From the NCBI GenBank assembly GCA_964057225.1, contig OZ059899.1, positions 12,028,001 to 12,092,000 on the forward strand: a stretch of 64,000 nucleotides of DNA. Reading direction: 5' to 3'. The DNA is from Auanema rhodensis. Lineage: Eukaryota > Nematoda > Chromadorea > Rhabditida > Rhabditidae. The notes below the pieces were generated by a model. That model did no database searches and was not told where the DNA came from. It was given only the letters and a program-made list of their open reading frames with translations. Positions 21,701 through 36,700 of the stretch are shown here, one piece after another (the stretch's first letter is position 1; the number at the start of each line of letters is the position of its first letter). A program made the translations under genes and the position numbers.

Positions 21701-24700
21701 TTGAGTTCTTTCTTGATGTGCTCAATGGAATCCATCAAGTTCTTCTCTTCTTCGATTTCATTGGTCAACTGGTCGAGAGCCTCAGCATATTGCTTATCAA
21801 CCTGTTCAACATCAACATCTCTGAATCGTACGTCACTTAATGTGATCTCCAAAGGATTGAGGAGCTCAGATAGACGTTGCATGTTGCGCATCTTATCAGC
21901 CAGGATGTCCGATGTTCGGCTTGCTTCACGCAATTTCTGGAGGTCGTCCTTGACTTCGTCCAGACTGCGTACAGGCTTATTGAGAACGGCATCAAGTGGT
22001 TCGTGGGAACGTTCAAGTTCATCATCAGTCTCATTACGAGCATCAACGAACTCGTCCCAGTTGGTGGCACGATCGTGGAGGATTGGAACGATCTGGTTGG
22101 CAGCATCTATGGTTTGGCGGAGAGCTTGGACAGTTGGTTCATCAGATGGAGCAGAAGCAACAATGTCTTCAGCATGCTTCACTTCCTTGGCTATCACTTC
22201 AGCAGATGGTCTATATTGCTCTGGAGATCCTTGGGCATCTTGAATAAGATTGTTAGCATCATTAACCAAGCGGGCAAGGTTGGATTGAGCAGGTACAGTC
22301 TTGGATTGAAGATCGGCAAGTTCCTTCTCCTTCTGTTGCTTCTCTTGCAGAGCAGCTTGGCGCTTCTGAAAAAATTGAATTAAGTTTGATGAAAATGAAA
22401 GATAAGTACTCACCTCAAGTAATTCTTGAGTAGTATTCAAGCGCTTCAGAAGCTCGTCATGTTCCTTCTTCTGTGCATCATCGAGAACATTGACATCTAC
22501 GTTGGCAACATTCTCACGGAGCTTCTCCAAAGCATCACGGTCTCTGGCAATTGCTTGTAGAAGCTGCTCATCAGACAATTCAGATGGTTCGTCTGTGTAC
22601 TTGGATGTGATGGCAAGCAAGTTGTCCTCAGCATCCTTGCGAGCACTGTTGAAGGCAGCAAGGGCAGCCATCTTATCTCCAACCATGTCACCAAGTTGTT
22701 TCAGAAGTTCTTTCAGTTTTGATAAATTCCAAGAGCTCTTCTGGCGTTCTTCATCACCTTCAGGTCCTTCAGGAATTTCGTCCATTAGAGCTTCGAGACG
22801 TGCCTTGGCAGATTGAAGGTCTTCAAGCGAAGCCTGTTGTTCAGCAAGGGTCTCTGGCATCTTTTCAGGTCTGTTGTTGATGGATTGAGCAATAAGCTGG
22901 AGTTCAGGAGCGATCTGGTTAAGCTTAACAGAGTCGGCAAGAGTAGCTTGCTTATCAGCAGCATTACGAACTAACTCATCAACCTTTGACTTCAAGTCCT
23001 TCACAAGGTCGCTGTCGTTGACGACATCAGCGTTGTTGTTCTTCAACTCGTTCTCGTGGGCTTCGATGTTCTTGGCAAGCTGGTTAACTTCATCCTTAAG
23101 GTTGTCCATAACAGGAACAGCTCTCTCGGAATCAGCAAGTTGAACGTTGTTCAAAGCATCGGTAAGTTGTTTCAATTGATTGTTCATGTTCTTGTTATCC
23201 TCACGAAGCTTGTGCTCTTGTGGAAGTGACTTCTCGAGGGGTGAAGCCAAGCTCTTAGCTTGTTCCTTCATCTCATGAGCAGTTCGAGCCAATTGTGGTG
23301 TTGAGCTCTCGATGTCAGCTACATCGATTGAAGCAATGATCTTCTGAAGCTTAGCAAGTTCCTCGTCAACGTTATCGATTGGTTGTGGTGATTGCAAAGC
23401 CTTGGCAATAGCTTCTACCTCTTCCTTGTCCTTGTTCAACTTGGCTGTAACGTCGTTGAGCTTCTCTTCAGCTCGGACAGCTTCATCAAGTTGCTTGTCA
23501 GCCTTAGCGTTGAGGTCGTGTGTTCTGGCAATGAGCTTGTTCTTCTTCTCATCATCCATGCTGGCGGATGGTACAGCTTCAACGATGGCCATCAATTCAG
23601 CTAGTTTGGGTACGATGTTCTTCTTGAATTCAGAGAGTTCATCAACAGATGCAAGTCCAGGTAAGACATCTTCAGCCTTCTTCAGCTCATCTTCAACATC
23701 CTTCAAAGCATTCTCAGCTCTCTTGGCTTCTTCTTCTTCGGCAGTCTTTTTGACCAAATCATCGGAAGTCTTATCAGACAACTGCTTCAAGTTGTTTTCG
23801 AGGTTGTCAGCCTTCTGGCGATCAGAAGCTGGAAGTGGAGCATCAGAAAGAGCAGCCAATTTGTCTGTCAAATCCTTGATCTTATCAAGCTTAGCTTGTA
23901 GAGCCTCAGCATTTTCATCTTCAGCCTTATCAGCAGCCTTCTTTCCTTTACCCTTCTTACTCTTCTTTGCTGGAGCAGCAGGTTGGGCAAGAGCGTTAGC
24001 TTGATCATCGATTTCAGCCAATTGCTTTTGAGCAGCCTTTACAGCTTCGTTGTGTTTCTTCTTAGCTTCCTCAGCATCATCAAGCTTCTTGCGGAGCTCG
24101 TTTTGCTGATCTTCTGGAAGTTGGGCAAGGCTTCGGCGAAGTTCTTCAATCTGGTCTTCGGATAATTCTTCAATTGGCTTCTGTTGCAAGTCATTAACCT
24201 TGATGGTAATAAGTTGAATAACTTCTTCTTCTTCGGCTTGTTTCAAGCGATCCTTAGCTTCTTCAAGCGATTTCTCCAATTTAGGTAATTGTTCAGCCAG
24301 AGCAGCAATGATGTTGGCTTCGTCTGGCTTGACGTGCTTGTTTCCAGCTTGAAGTTCTTCCTTCTTCTCCTTGAGTACGTTCAATTGAGAACGAATAGCT
24401 GGGAGTTCGTGAGCTTCGAGGCTATCGATAACGTCAGCAGATGGTAGATCAGCCAAATGGCTGTTAAGCTGGTTGAGTTCTTTCTTGATGTGCTCAATGG
24501 AATCCATCAAGTTCTTCTCTTCTTCGATTTCATTGGTCAACTGGTCGAGAGCCTCAGCATATTGCTTATCAACCTGTTCAACATCAACATCTCTGAATCG
24601 TACGTCACTTAATGTGATCTCCAAAGGATTGAGGAGCTCAGATAGACGTTGCATGTTGCGCATCTTATCAGCCAGGATGTCAGATGTTCGGCTTGCTTCA

Positions 24701-27700
24701 CGCAATTTCTGGAGGTCGTCCTTGACTTCGTCCAGACTGCGTACAGGCTTATTGAGAACGGCATCAAGTGGTTCGTGGGAACGTTCAAGTTCATCATCAG
24801 TCTCATTACGAGCATCAACGAACTCGTCCCAGTTGGTGGCACGATCGTGGAGGATTGGAACGATCTGGTTGGCAGCATCTATGGTTTGGCGGAGAGCTTG
24901 GACAGTTGGTTCATCAGATGGAGCAGAAGCAACAATGTCTTCAGCATGCTTCACTTCCTTGGCTATCACTTCAGCAGATGGTCTATATTGCTCTGGAGAT
25001 CCTTGGGCATCTTGAATAAGATTGTTAGCATCATTAACCAAGCGGGCAAGGTTGGATTGAGCAGGTACAGTCTTGGATTGAAGATCGGCAAGTTCCTTCT
25101 CCTTCTGTTGCTTCTCTTGCAGAGCCGCTTGGCGCTTCTGAAAAAATTGAATTAAGTTTGATGAAAATGAAAGATAAGTACTCACCTCAAGTAATTCTTG
25201 AGTAGTATTCAAGCGCTTCAGAAGCTCGTCATGTTCCTTCTTCTGTGCATCATCGAGAACATTGACATCTACGTTGGCAACATTCTCACGGAGCTTCTCC
25301 AAAGCATCACGGTCTCTGGCAATTGCTTGTAGAAGCTGCTCATCAGACAATTCAGATGGTTCGTCTGTGTACTTGGATGTGATGGCAAGCAAGTTGTCTT
25401 CAGCATCCTTGCGAGCACTGTTGAAGGCAGCAAGGGCAGCCATCTTATCTCCAACCATGTCACCAAGTTGTTTCAGAAGTTCTTTCAGTTTTGATAAATT
25501 CCAAGAGCTCTTCTGGCGTTCTTCATCACCTTCAGGTCCTTCAGGAATTTCGTCCATTAGAGCTTCGAGACGTGCCTTGGCAGATTGAAGGTCTTCAAGC
25601 GAAGCCTGTTGTTCAGCAAGGGTCTCTGGCATCTTTTCAGGTCTGTTGTTGATGGATTGAGCAATAAGCTGGAGTTCAGGAGCGATCTGGTTGAGCTTAA
25701 CAGAGTCGGCAAGAGTAGCTTGCTTATCAGCAGCATTACGAACTAACTCATCAACCTTTGACTTCAAGTCCTTCACAAGGTCGCTGTCGTTGACGACATC
25801 AGCGTTGTTGTTCTTCAACTCGTTCTCGTGGGCTTCGATGTTCTTGGCAAGCTGGTTAACTTCATCCTTAAGGTTGTCCATAACAGGAACAGCTCTCTCG
25901 GAATCAGCAAGTTGAACGTTGTTCAAAGCATCGGTAAGTTGTTTCAATTGATTGTTCATGTTCTTGTTATCCTCACGAAGCTTGTGCTCTTGTGGAAGTG
26001 ACTTCTCGAGGGGTGAAGCCAAGCTCTTAGCTTGTTCCTTCATCTCATGAGCAGTTCGAGCCAATTGTGGTGTTGAGCTCTCGATGTCAGCTACATCGAT
26101 TGAAGCAATGATCTTCTGAAGCTTAGCAAGTTCCTCGTCAACGTTATCGATTGGTTGTGGTGATTGCAAAGCCTTGGCAATAGCTTCTACCTCTTCCTTG
26201 TCCTTGTTCAACTTGGCTGTAACGTCGTTGAGCTTCTCTTCAGCTCGGACAGCTTCATCAAGTTGCTTGTCAGCCTTAGCGTTGAGGTCGTGTGTTCTGG
26301 CAATGAGCTTGTTCTTCTTCTCATCATCCATGCTGGCGGATGGTACAGCTTCAACGACGGCCATCAATTCAGCTAGTTTGGGTACGATGTTCTTCTTGAA
26401 TTCAGAGAGTTCATCAACAGATGCAAGTCCAGGTAAGACATCTTCAGCCTTCTTCAGCTCATCTTCAACATCCTTCAAAGCATTCTCAGCTCTCTTGGCT
26501 TCTTCTTCTTCGGCAGTCTTTTTGACCAAATCATCGGAAGTCTTATCAGACAACTGCTTCAAGTTGTTTTCGAGGTTGTCAGCCTTCTGGCGATCAGAAG
26601 CTGGAAGTGGAGCATCAGAAAGAGCAGCCAATTTGTCTGTCAAATCCTTGATCTTATCAAGCTTAGCTTGTAGAGCCTCAGCATTTTCATCTTCAGCCTT
26701 ATCAGCAGCCTTCTTTCCTTTACCCTTCTTACTCTTCTTTGCTGGAGCAGCAGGTTGGGCAAGAGCGTTAGCTTGATCATCGATTTCAGCCAATTGCTTT
26801 TGAGCAGCCTTTACAGCTTCGTTGTGTTTCTTCTTAGCTTCCTCAGCATCATCAAGCTTCTTGCGGAGCTCGTTTTGCTGATCTTCTGGAAGTTGGGCAA
26901 GGCTTCGGCGAAGTTCTTCAATCTGGTCTTCGGATAATTCTTCAATTGGCTTCTGTTGCAAGTCATTAACCTTGATGGTAATAAGTTGAATAACTTCTTC
27001 TTCTTCGGCTTGTTTCAAGCGATCCTTAGCTTCTTCAAGCGATTTCTCCAATTTAGGTAATTGTTCAGCCAGAGCAGCAATGATGTTGGCTTCGTCTGGC
27101 TTGACGTGCTTGTTTCCAGCTTGAAGTTCTTCCTTCTTCTCCTTGAGTACGTCCAATTGAGAACGAATAGCTGGGAGTTCGTGAGCTTCGAGGCTATCGA
27201 TAACGTCAGCAGATGGTAGATCAGCCAAATGGCTGTTAAGCTGGTTGAGTTCTTTCTTGATGTGCTCAATGGAATCCATCAAGTTCTTCTCTTCTTCGAT
27301 TTCATTGGTCAACTGGTCGAGAGCCTCAGCATATTGCTTATCAACCTGTTCAACATCAACATCTCTGAATCGTACGTCACTTAATGTGATCTCCAAAGGA
27401 TTGAGGAGCTCAGATAGACGTTGCATGTTGCGCATCTTATCAGCCAGGATGTCAGATGTTCGGCTTGCTTCACGCAATTTCTGGAGGTCGTCCTTGACTT
27501 CGTCCAGACTGCGTACAGGCTTATTGAGAACGGCATCAAGTGGTTCGTGGGAACGTTCAAGTTCATCATCAGTCTCATTACGAGCATCAACGAACTCGTC
27601 CCAGTTGGTGGCACGATCGTGGAGGATTGGAACGATCTGGTTGGCAGCATCTATGGTTTGGCGGAGAGCTTGGACAGTTGGTTCATCAGATGGAGCAGAA

Positions 27701-30700
27701 GCAACAATGTCTTCAGCATGCTTCACTTCCTTAGCTATCACTTCAGCAGATGGTCTATATTGCTCTGGAGATCCTTGGGCATCTTGAATAAGATTGTTAG
27801 CATCATTAACCAAGCGGGCAAGGTTGGATTGAGCAGGTACAGTCTTGGATTGAAGATCGGCAAGTTCCTTCTCCTTCTGTTGCTTCTCTTGCAGAGCAGC
27901 TTGGCGCTTCTGAAAAAATTGAATTAAGTTTGATGAAAATGAAAGATAAGTACTCACCTCAAGTAATTCTTGAGTAGTATTCAAGCGCTTCAGAAGCTCG
28001 TCATGTTCCTTCTTCTGTGCATCATCGAGAACATTGACATCTACGTTGGCAACATTCTCACGGAGCTTCTCCAAAGCATCACGGTCTCTGGCAATTGCTT
28101 GTAGAAGCTGCTCATCAGACAATTCAGATGGTTCGTCTGTGTACTTGGATGTGATGGCAAGCAAGTTGTCCTCAGCATCCTTGCGAGCACTGTTGAAGGC
28201 AGCAAGGGCAGCCATCTTATCTCCAACCATGTCACCAAGTTGTTTCAGAAGTTCTTTCAGTTTTGATAAATTCCAAGAGCTCTTCTGGCGTTCTTCATCA
28301 CCTTCAGGTCCTTCAGGAATTTCGTCCATTAGAGCTTCGAGACGTGCCTTGGCAGATTGAAGGTCTTCAAGCGAAGCCTGTTGTTCAGCAAGGGTCTCTG
28401 GCATCTTTTCAGGTCTGTTGTTGATGGATTGAGCAATAAGCTGGAGTTCAGGAGCGATCTGGTTGAGCTTAACAGAGTCGGCAAGAGTAGCTTGCTTATC
28501 AGCAGCATTACGAACTAACTCATCAACCTTTGACTTCAAGTCCTTCACAAGGTCGCTGTCGTTGACGACATCAGCGTTGTTGTTCTTCAACTCGTTCTCG
28601 TGGGCTTCGATGTTCTTGGCAAGCTGGTTAACTTCATCCTTAAGGTTGTCCATAACAGGAACAGCTCTCTCGGAATCAGCAAGTTGAACGTTGTTCAAAG
28701 CATCGGTAAGTTGTTTCAATTGATTGTTCATGTTCTTGTTATCCTCACGAAGCTTGTGCTCTTGTGGAAGTGACTTCTCGAGGGGTGAAGCCAAGCTCTT
28801 AGCTTGTTCCTTCATCTCATGAGCAGTTCGAGCCAATTGTGGTGTTGAGCTCTCGATGTCAGCTACATCGATTGAAGCAATGATCTTCTGAAGCTTAGCA
28901 AGTTCCTCGTCAACGTTATCGATTGGTTGTGGTGATTGCAAAGCCTTGGCAATAGCTTCTACCTCTTCCTTGTCCTTGTTCAACTTGGCTGTAACGTCGT
29001 TGAGCTTCTCTTCAGCTCGGACAGCTTCATCAAGTTGCTTGTCAGCCTTAGCGTTGAGGTCGTGTGTTCTGGCAATGAGCTTGTTCTTCTTCTCATCATC
29101 CATGCTGGCGGATGGTACAGCTTCAACGACGGCCATCAATTCAGCTAGTTTGGGTACGATGTTCTTCTTGAATTCAGAGAGTTCATCAACAGATGCAAGT
29201 CCAGGTAAGACATCTTCAGCCTTCTTCAGCTCATCTTCAACATCCTTCAAAGCATTCTCAGCTCTCTTGGCTTCTTCTTCTTCGGCAGTCTTTTTGACCA
29301 AATCATCGGAAGTCTTATCAGACAACTGCTTCAAGTTGTTTTCGAGGTTGTCAGCCTTCTGGCGATCAGAAGCTGGAAGTGGAGCATCAGAAAGAGCAGC
29401 CAATTTGTCTGTCAAATCCTTGATCTTATCAAGCTTAGCTTGTAGAGCCTCAGCATTTTCATCTTCAGCCTTATCAGCAGCCTTCTTTCCTTTACCCTTC
29501 TTACTCTTCTTTGCTGGAGCAGCAGGTTGGGCAAGAGCGTTAGCTTGATCATCGATTTCAGCCAATTGCTTTTGAGCAGCCTTTACAGCTTCGTTGTGTT
29601 TCTTCTTAGCTTCCTCAGCATCATCAAGCTTCTTGCGGAGCTCGTTTTGCTGATCTTCTGGAAGTTGGGCAAGGCTTCGGCGAAGTTCTTCAATCTGGTC
29701 TTCGGATAATTCTTCAATTGGCTTCTGTTGCAAGTCATTAACCTTGATGGTAATAAGTTGAATAACTTCTTCTTCTTCGGCTTGTTTCAAGCGATCCTTA
29801 GCTTCTTCAAGCGATTTCTCCAATTTAGGTAATTGTTCAGCCAGAGCAGCAATGATGTTGGCTTCGTCTGGCTTGACGTGCTTGTTTCCAGCTTGAAGTT
29901 CTTCCTTCTTCTCCTTGAGTACGTCCAATTGAGAACGAATAGCTGGGAGTTCGTGAGCTTCGAGGCTATCGATAACGTCAGCAGATGGTAGATCAGCCAA
30001 ATGGCTGTTAAGCTGGTTGAGTTCTTTCTTGATGTGCTCAATGGAATCCATCAAGTTCTTCTCTTCTTCGATTTCATTGGTCAACTGGTCGAGAGCCTCA
30101 GCATATTGCTTATCAACCTGTTCAACATCAACATCTCTGAATCGTACGTCACTTAATGTGATCTCCAAAGGATTGAGGAGCTCAGATAGACGTTGCATGT
30201 TGCGCATCTTATCAGCCAGGATGTCAGATGTTCGGCTTGCTTCACGCAATTTCTGGAGGTCGTCCTTGACTTCGTCCAGACTGCGTACAGGCTTATTGAG
30301 AACGGCATCAAGTGGTTCGTGGGAACGTTCAAGTTCATCATCAGTCTCATTACGAGCATCAACGAACTCGTCCCAGTTGGTGGCACGATCGTGGAGGATT
30401 GGAACGATCTGGTTGGCAGCATCTATGGTTTGGCGGAGAGCTTGGACAGTTGGTTCATCAGATGGAGCAGAAGCAACAATGTCTTCAGCATGCTTCACTT
30501 CCTTGGCTATCACTTCAGCAGATGGTCTATATTGCTCTGGAGATCCTTGGGCATCTTGAATAAGATTGTTAGCATCATTAACCAAGCGGGCAAGGTTGGA
30601 TTGAGCAGGTACAGTCTTGGATTGAAGATCGGCAAGTTCCTTCTCCTTCTGTTGCTTCTCTTGCAGAGCAGCTTGGCGCTTCTGAAAAAATTGAATTAAG

Positions 30701-33700
30701 TTTGATGAAAATGAAAGATAAGTACTCACCTCAAGTAATTCTTGAGTAGTATTCAAGCGCTTCAGAAGCTCGTCATGTTCCTTCTTCTGTGCATCATCGA
30801 GAACATTGACATCTACGTTGGCAACATTCTCACGGAGCTTCTCCAAAGCATCACGGTCTCTGGCAATTGCTTGTAGAAGCTGCTCATCAGACAATTCAGA
30901 TGGTTCGTCTGTGTACTTGGATGTGATGGCAAGCAAGTTGTCCTCAGCATCCTTGCGAGCACTGTTGAAGGCAGCAAGGGCAGCCATCTTATCTCCAACC
31001 ATGTCACCAAGTTGTTTCAGAAGTTCTTTCAGTTTTGATAAATTCCAAGAGCTCTTCTGGCGTTCTTCATCACCTTCAGGTCCTTCAGGAATTTCGTCCA
31101 TTAGAGCTTCGAGACGTGCCTTGGCAGATTGAAGGTCTTCAAGCGAAGCCTGTTGTTCAGCAAGGGTCTCTGGCATCTTTTCAGGTCTGTTGTTGATGGA
31201 TTGAGCAATAAGCTGGAGTTCAGGAGCGATCTGGTTGAGCTTAACAGAGTCGGCAAGAGTAGCTTGCTTATCAGCAGCATTACGAACTAACTCATCAACC
31301 TTTGACTTCAAGTCCTTCACAAGGTCGCTGTCGTTGACGACATCAGCGTTGTTGTTCTTCAACTCGTTCTCGTGGGCTTCGATGTTCTTGGCAAGCTGGT
31401 TAACTTCATCCTTAAGGTTGTCCATAACAGGAACAGCTCTCTCGGAATCAGCAAGTTGAACGTTGTTCAAAGCATCGGTAAGTTGTTTCAATTGATTGTT
31501 CATGTTCTTGTTATCCTCACGAAGCTTGTGCTCTTGTGGAAGTGACTTCTCGAGGGGTGAAGCCAAGCTCTTAGCTTGTTCCTTCATCTCATGAGCAGTT
31601 CGAGCCAATTGTGGTGTTGAGCTCTCGATGTCAGCTACATCGATTGAAGCAATGATCTTCTGAAGCTTAGCAAGTTCCTCGTCAACGTTATCGATTGGTT
31701 GTGGTGATTGCAAAGCCTTGGCAATAGCTTCTACCTCTTCCTTGTCCTTGTTCAACTTGGCTGTAACGTCGTTGAGCTTCTCTTCAGCTCGGACAGCTTC
31801 ATCAAGTTGCTTGTCAGCCTTAGCGTTGAGGTCGTGTGTTCTGGCAATGAGCTTGTTCTTCTTCTCATCATCCATGCTGGCGGATGGTACAGCTTCAACG
31901 ACGGCCATCAATTCAGCTAGTTTGGGTACGATGTTCTTCTTGAATTCAGAGAGTTCATCAACAGATGCAAGTCCAGGTAAGACATCTTCAGCCTTCTTCA
32001 GCTCATCTTCAACATCCTTCAAAGCATTCTCAGCTCTCTTGGCTTCTTCTTCTTCGGCAGTCTTTTTGACCAAATCATCGGAAGTCTTATCAGACAACTG
32101 CTTCAAGTTGTTTTCGAGGTTGTCAGCCTTCTGGCGATCAGAAGCTGGAAGTGGAGCATCAGAAAGAGCAGCCAATTTGTCTGTCAAATCCTTGATCTTA
32201 TCAAGCTTAGCTTGTAGAGCCTCAGCATTTTCATCTTCAGCCTTATCAGCAGCCTTCTTTCCTTTACCCTTCTTACTCTTCTTTGCTGGAGCAGCAGGTT
32301 GGGCAAGAGCGTTAGCTTGATCATCGATTTCAGCCAATTGCTTTTGAGCAGCCTTTACAGCTTCGTTGTGTTTCTTCTTAGCTTCCTCAGCATCATCAAG
32401 CTTCTTGCGGAGCTCGTTTTGCTGATCTTCTGGAAGTTGGGCAAGGCTTCGGCGAAGTTCTTCAATCTGGTCTTCGGATAATTCTTCAATTGGCTTCTGT
32501 TGCAAGTCATTAACCTTGATGGTAATAAGTTGAATAACTTCTTCTTCTTCGGCTTGTTTCAAGCGATCCTTAGCTTCTTCAAGCGATTTCTCCAATTTAG
32601 GTAATTGTTCAGCCAGAGCAGCAATGATGTTGGCTTCGTCTGGCTTGACGTGCTTGTTTCCAGCTTGAAGTTCTTCCTTCTTCTCCTTGAGTACGTCCAA
32701 TTGAGAACGAATAGCTGGGAGTTCGTGAGCTTCGAGGCTATCGATAACGTCAGCAGATGGTAGATCAGCCAAATGGCTGTTAAGCTGGTTGAGTTCTTTC
32801 TTGATGTGCTCAATGGAATCCATCAAGTTCTTCTCTTCTTCGATTTCATTGGTCAACTGGTCGAGAGCCTCAGCATATTGCTTATCAACCTGTTCAACAT
32901 CAACATCTCTGAATCGTACGTCACTTAATGTGATCTCCAAAGGATTGAGGAGCTCAGATAGACGTTGCATGTTGCGCATCTTATCAGCCAGGATGTCAGA
33001 TGTTCGGCTTGCTTCACGCAATTTCTGGAGGTCGTCCTTGACTTCGTCCAGACTGCGTACAGGCTTATTGAGAACGGCATCAAGTGGTTCGTGGGAACGT
33101 TCAAGTTCATCATCAGTCTCATTACGAGCATCAACGAACTCGTCCCAGTTGGTGGCACGATCGTGGAGGATTGGAACGATCTGGTTGGCAGCATCTATGG
33201 TTTGGCGGAGAGCTTGGACAGTTGGTTCATCAGATGGAGCAGAAGCAACAATGTCTTCAGCATGCTTCACTTCCTTGGCTATCACTTCAGCAGATGGTCT
33301 ATATTGCTCTGGAGATCCTTGGGCATCTTGAATAAGATTGTTAGCATCATTAACCAAGCGGGCAAGGTTGGATTGAGCAGGTACAGTCTTGGATTGAAGA
33401 TCGGCAAGTTCCTTCTCCTTCTGTTGCTTCTCTTGCAGAGCAGCTTGGCGCTTCTGAAAAAATTGAATTAAGTTTGATGAAAATGAAAGATAAGTACTCA
33501 CCTCAAGTAATTCTTGAGTAGTATTCAAGCGCTTCAGAAGCTCGTCATGTTCCTTCTTCTGTGCATCATCGAGAACATTGACATCTACGTTGGCAACATT
33601 CTCACGGAGCTTCTCCAAAGCATCACGGTCTCTGGCAATTGCTTGTAGAAGCTGCTCATCAGACAATTCAGATGGTTCGTCTGTGTACTTGGATGTGATG

Positions 33701-36700
33701 GCAAGCAAGTTGTCCTCAGCATCCTTGCGAGCACTGTTGAAGGCAGCAAGGGCAGCCATCTTATCTCCAACCATGTCACCAAGTTGTTTCAGAAGTTCTT
33801 TCAGTTTTGATAAATTCCAAGAGCTCTTCTGGCGTTCTTCATCACCTTCAGGTCCTTCAGGAATTTCGTCCATTAGAGCTTCGAGACGTGCCTTGGCAGA
33901 TTGAAGGTCTTCAAGCGAAGCCTGTTGTTCAGCAAGGGTCTCTGGCATCTTTTCAGGTCTGTTGTTGATGGATTGAGCAATAAGCTGGAGTTCAGGAGCG
34001 ATCTGGTTGAGCTTAACAGAGTCGGCAAGAGTAGCTTGCTTATCAGCAGCATTACGAACTAACTCATCAACCTTTGACTTCAAGTCCTTCACAAGGTCGC
34101 TGTCGTTGACGACATCAGCGTTGTTGTTCTTCAACTCGTTCTCGTGGGCTTCGATGTTCTTGGCAAGCTGGTTAACTTCATCCTTAAGGTTGTCCATAAC
34201 AGGAACAGCTCTCTCGGAATCAGCAAGTTGAACGTTGTTCAAAGCATCGGTAAGTTGTTTCAATTGATTGTTCATGTTCTTGTTATCCTCACGAAGCTTG
34301 TGCTCTTGTGGAAGTGACTTCTCGAGGGGTGAAGCCAAGCTCTTAGCTTGTTCCTTCATCTCATGAGCAGTTCGAGCCAATTGTGGTGTTGAGCTCTCGA
34401 TGTCAGCTACATCGATTGAAGCAATGATCTTCTGAAGCTTAGCAAGTTCCTCGTCAACGTTATCGATTGGTTGTGGTGATTGCAAAGCCTTGGCAATAGC
34501 TTCTACCTCTTCCTTGTCCTTGTTCAACTTGGCTGTAACGTCGTTGAGCTTCTCTTCAGCTCGGACAGCTTCATCAAGTTGCTTGTCAGCCTTAGCGTTG
34601 AGGTCGTGTGTTCTGGCAATGAGCTTGTTCTTCTTCTCATCATCCATGCTGGCGGATGGTACAGCTTCAACGACGGCCATCAATTCAGCTAGTTTGGGTA
34701 CGATGTTCTTCTTGAATTCAGAGAGTTCATCAACAGATGCAAGTCCAGGTAAGACATCTTCAGCCTTCTTCAGCTCATCTTCAACATCCTTCAAAGCATT
34801 CTCAGCTCTCTTGGCTTCTTCTTCTTCGGCAGTCTTTTTGACCAAATCATCGGAAGTCTTATCAGACAACTGCTTCAAGTTGTTTTCGAGGTTGTCAGCC
34901 TTCTGGCGATCAGAAGCTGGAAGTGGAGCATCAGAAAGAGCAGCCAATTTGTCTGTCAAATCCTTGATCTTATCAAGCTTAGCTTGTAGAGCCTCAGCAT
35001 TTTCATCTTCAGCCTTATCAGCAGCCTTCTTTCCTTTACCCTTCTTACTCTTCTTTGCTGGAGCAGCAGGTTGGGCAAGAGCGTTAGCTTGATCATCGAT
35101 TTCAGCCAATTGCTTTTGAGCAGCCTTTACAGCTTCGTTGTGTTTCTTCTTAGCTTCCTCAGCATCATCAAGCTTCTTGCGGAGCTCGTTTTGCTGATCT
35201 TCTGGAAGTTGGGCAAGGCTTCGGCGAAGTTCTTCAATCTGGTCTTCGGATAATTCTTCAATTGGCTTCTGTTGCAAGTCATTAACCTTGATGGTAATAA
35301 GTTGAATAACTTCTTCTTCTTCGGCTTGTTTCAAGCGATCCTTAGCTTCTTCAAGCGATTTCTCCAATTTAGGTAATTGTTCAGCCAGAGCAGCAATGAT
35401 GTTGGCTTCGTCTGGCTTGACGTGCTTGTTTCCAGCTTGAAGTTCTTCCTTCTTCTCCTTGAGTACGTCCAATTGAGAACGAATAGCTGGGAGTTCGTGA
35501 GCTTCGAGGCTATCGATAACGTCAGCAGATGGTAGATCAGCCAAATGGCTGTTAAGCTGGTTGAGTTCTTTCTTGATGTGCTCAATGGAATCCATCAAGT
35601 TCTTCTCTTCTTCGATTTCATTGGTCAACTGGTCGAGAGCCTCAGCATATTGCTTATCAACCTGTTCAACATCAACATCTCTGAATCGTACGTCACTTAA
35701 TGTGATCTCCAAAGGATTGAGGAGCTCAGATAGACGTTGCATGTTGCGCATCTTATCAGCCAGGATGTCAGATGTTCGGCTTGCTTCACGCAATTTCTGG
35801 AGGTCGTCCTTGACTTCGTCCAGACTGCGTACAGGCTTATTGAGAACGGCATCAAGTGGTTCGTGGGAACGTTCAAGTTCATCATCAGTCTCATTACGAG
35901 CATCAACGAACTCGTCCCAGTTGGTGGCACGATCGTGGAGGATTGGAACGATCTGGTTGGCAGCATCTATGGTTTGGCGGAGAGCTTGGACAGTTGGTTC
36001 ATCAGATGGAGCAGAAGCAACAATGTCTTCAGCATGCTTCACTTCCTTGGCTATCACTTCAGCAGATGGTCTATATTGCTCTGGAGATCCTTGGGCATCT
36101 TGAATAAGATTGTTAGCATCATTAACCAAGCGGGCAAGGTTGGATTGAGCAGGTACAGTCTTGGATTGAAGATCGGCAAGTTCCTTCTCCTTCTGTTGCT
36201 TCTCTTGCAGAGCAGCTTGGCGCTTCTGAAAAAATTGAATTAAGTTTGATGAAAATGAAAGATAAGTACTCACCTCAAGTAATTCTTGAGTAGTATTCAA
36301 GCGCTTCAGAAGCTCGTCATGTTCCTTCTTCTGTGCATCATCGAGAACATTGACATCTACGTTGGCAACATTCTCACGGAGCTTCTCCAAAGCATCACGG
36401 TCTCTGGCAATTGCTTGTAGAAGCTGCTCATCAGACAATTCAGATGGTTCGTCTGTGTACTTGGATGTGATGGCAAGCAAGTTGTCCTCAGCATCCTTGC
36501 GAGCACTGTTGAAGGCAGCAAGGGCAGCCATCTTATCTCCAACCATGTCACCAAGTTGTTTCAGAAGTTCTTTCAGTTTTGATAAATTCCAAGAGCTCTT
36601 CTGGCGTTCTTCATCACCTTCAGGTCCTTCAGGAATTTCGTCCATTAGAGCTTCGAGACGTGCCTTGGCAGATTGAAGGTCTTCAAGCGAAGCCTGTTGT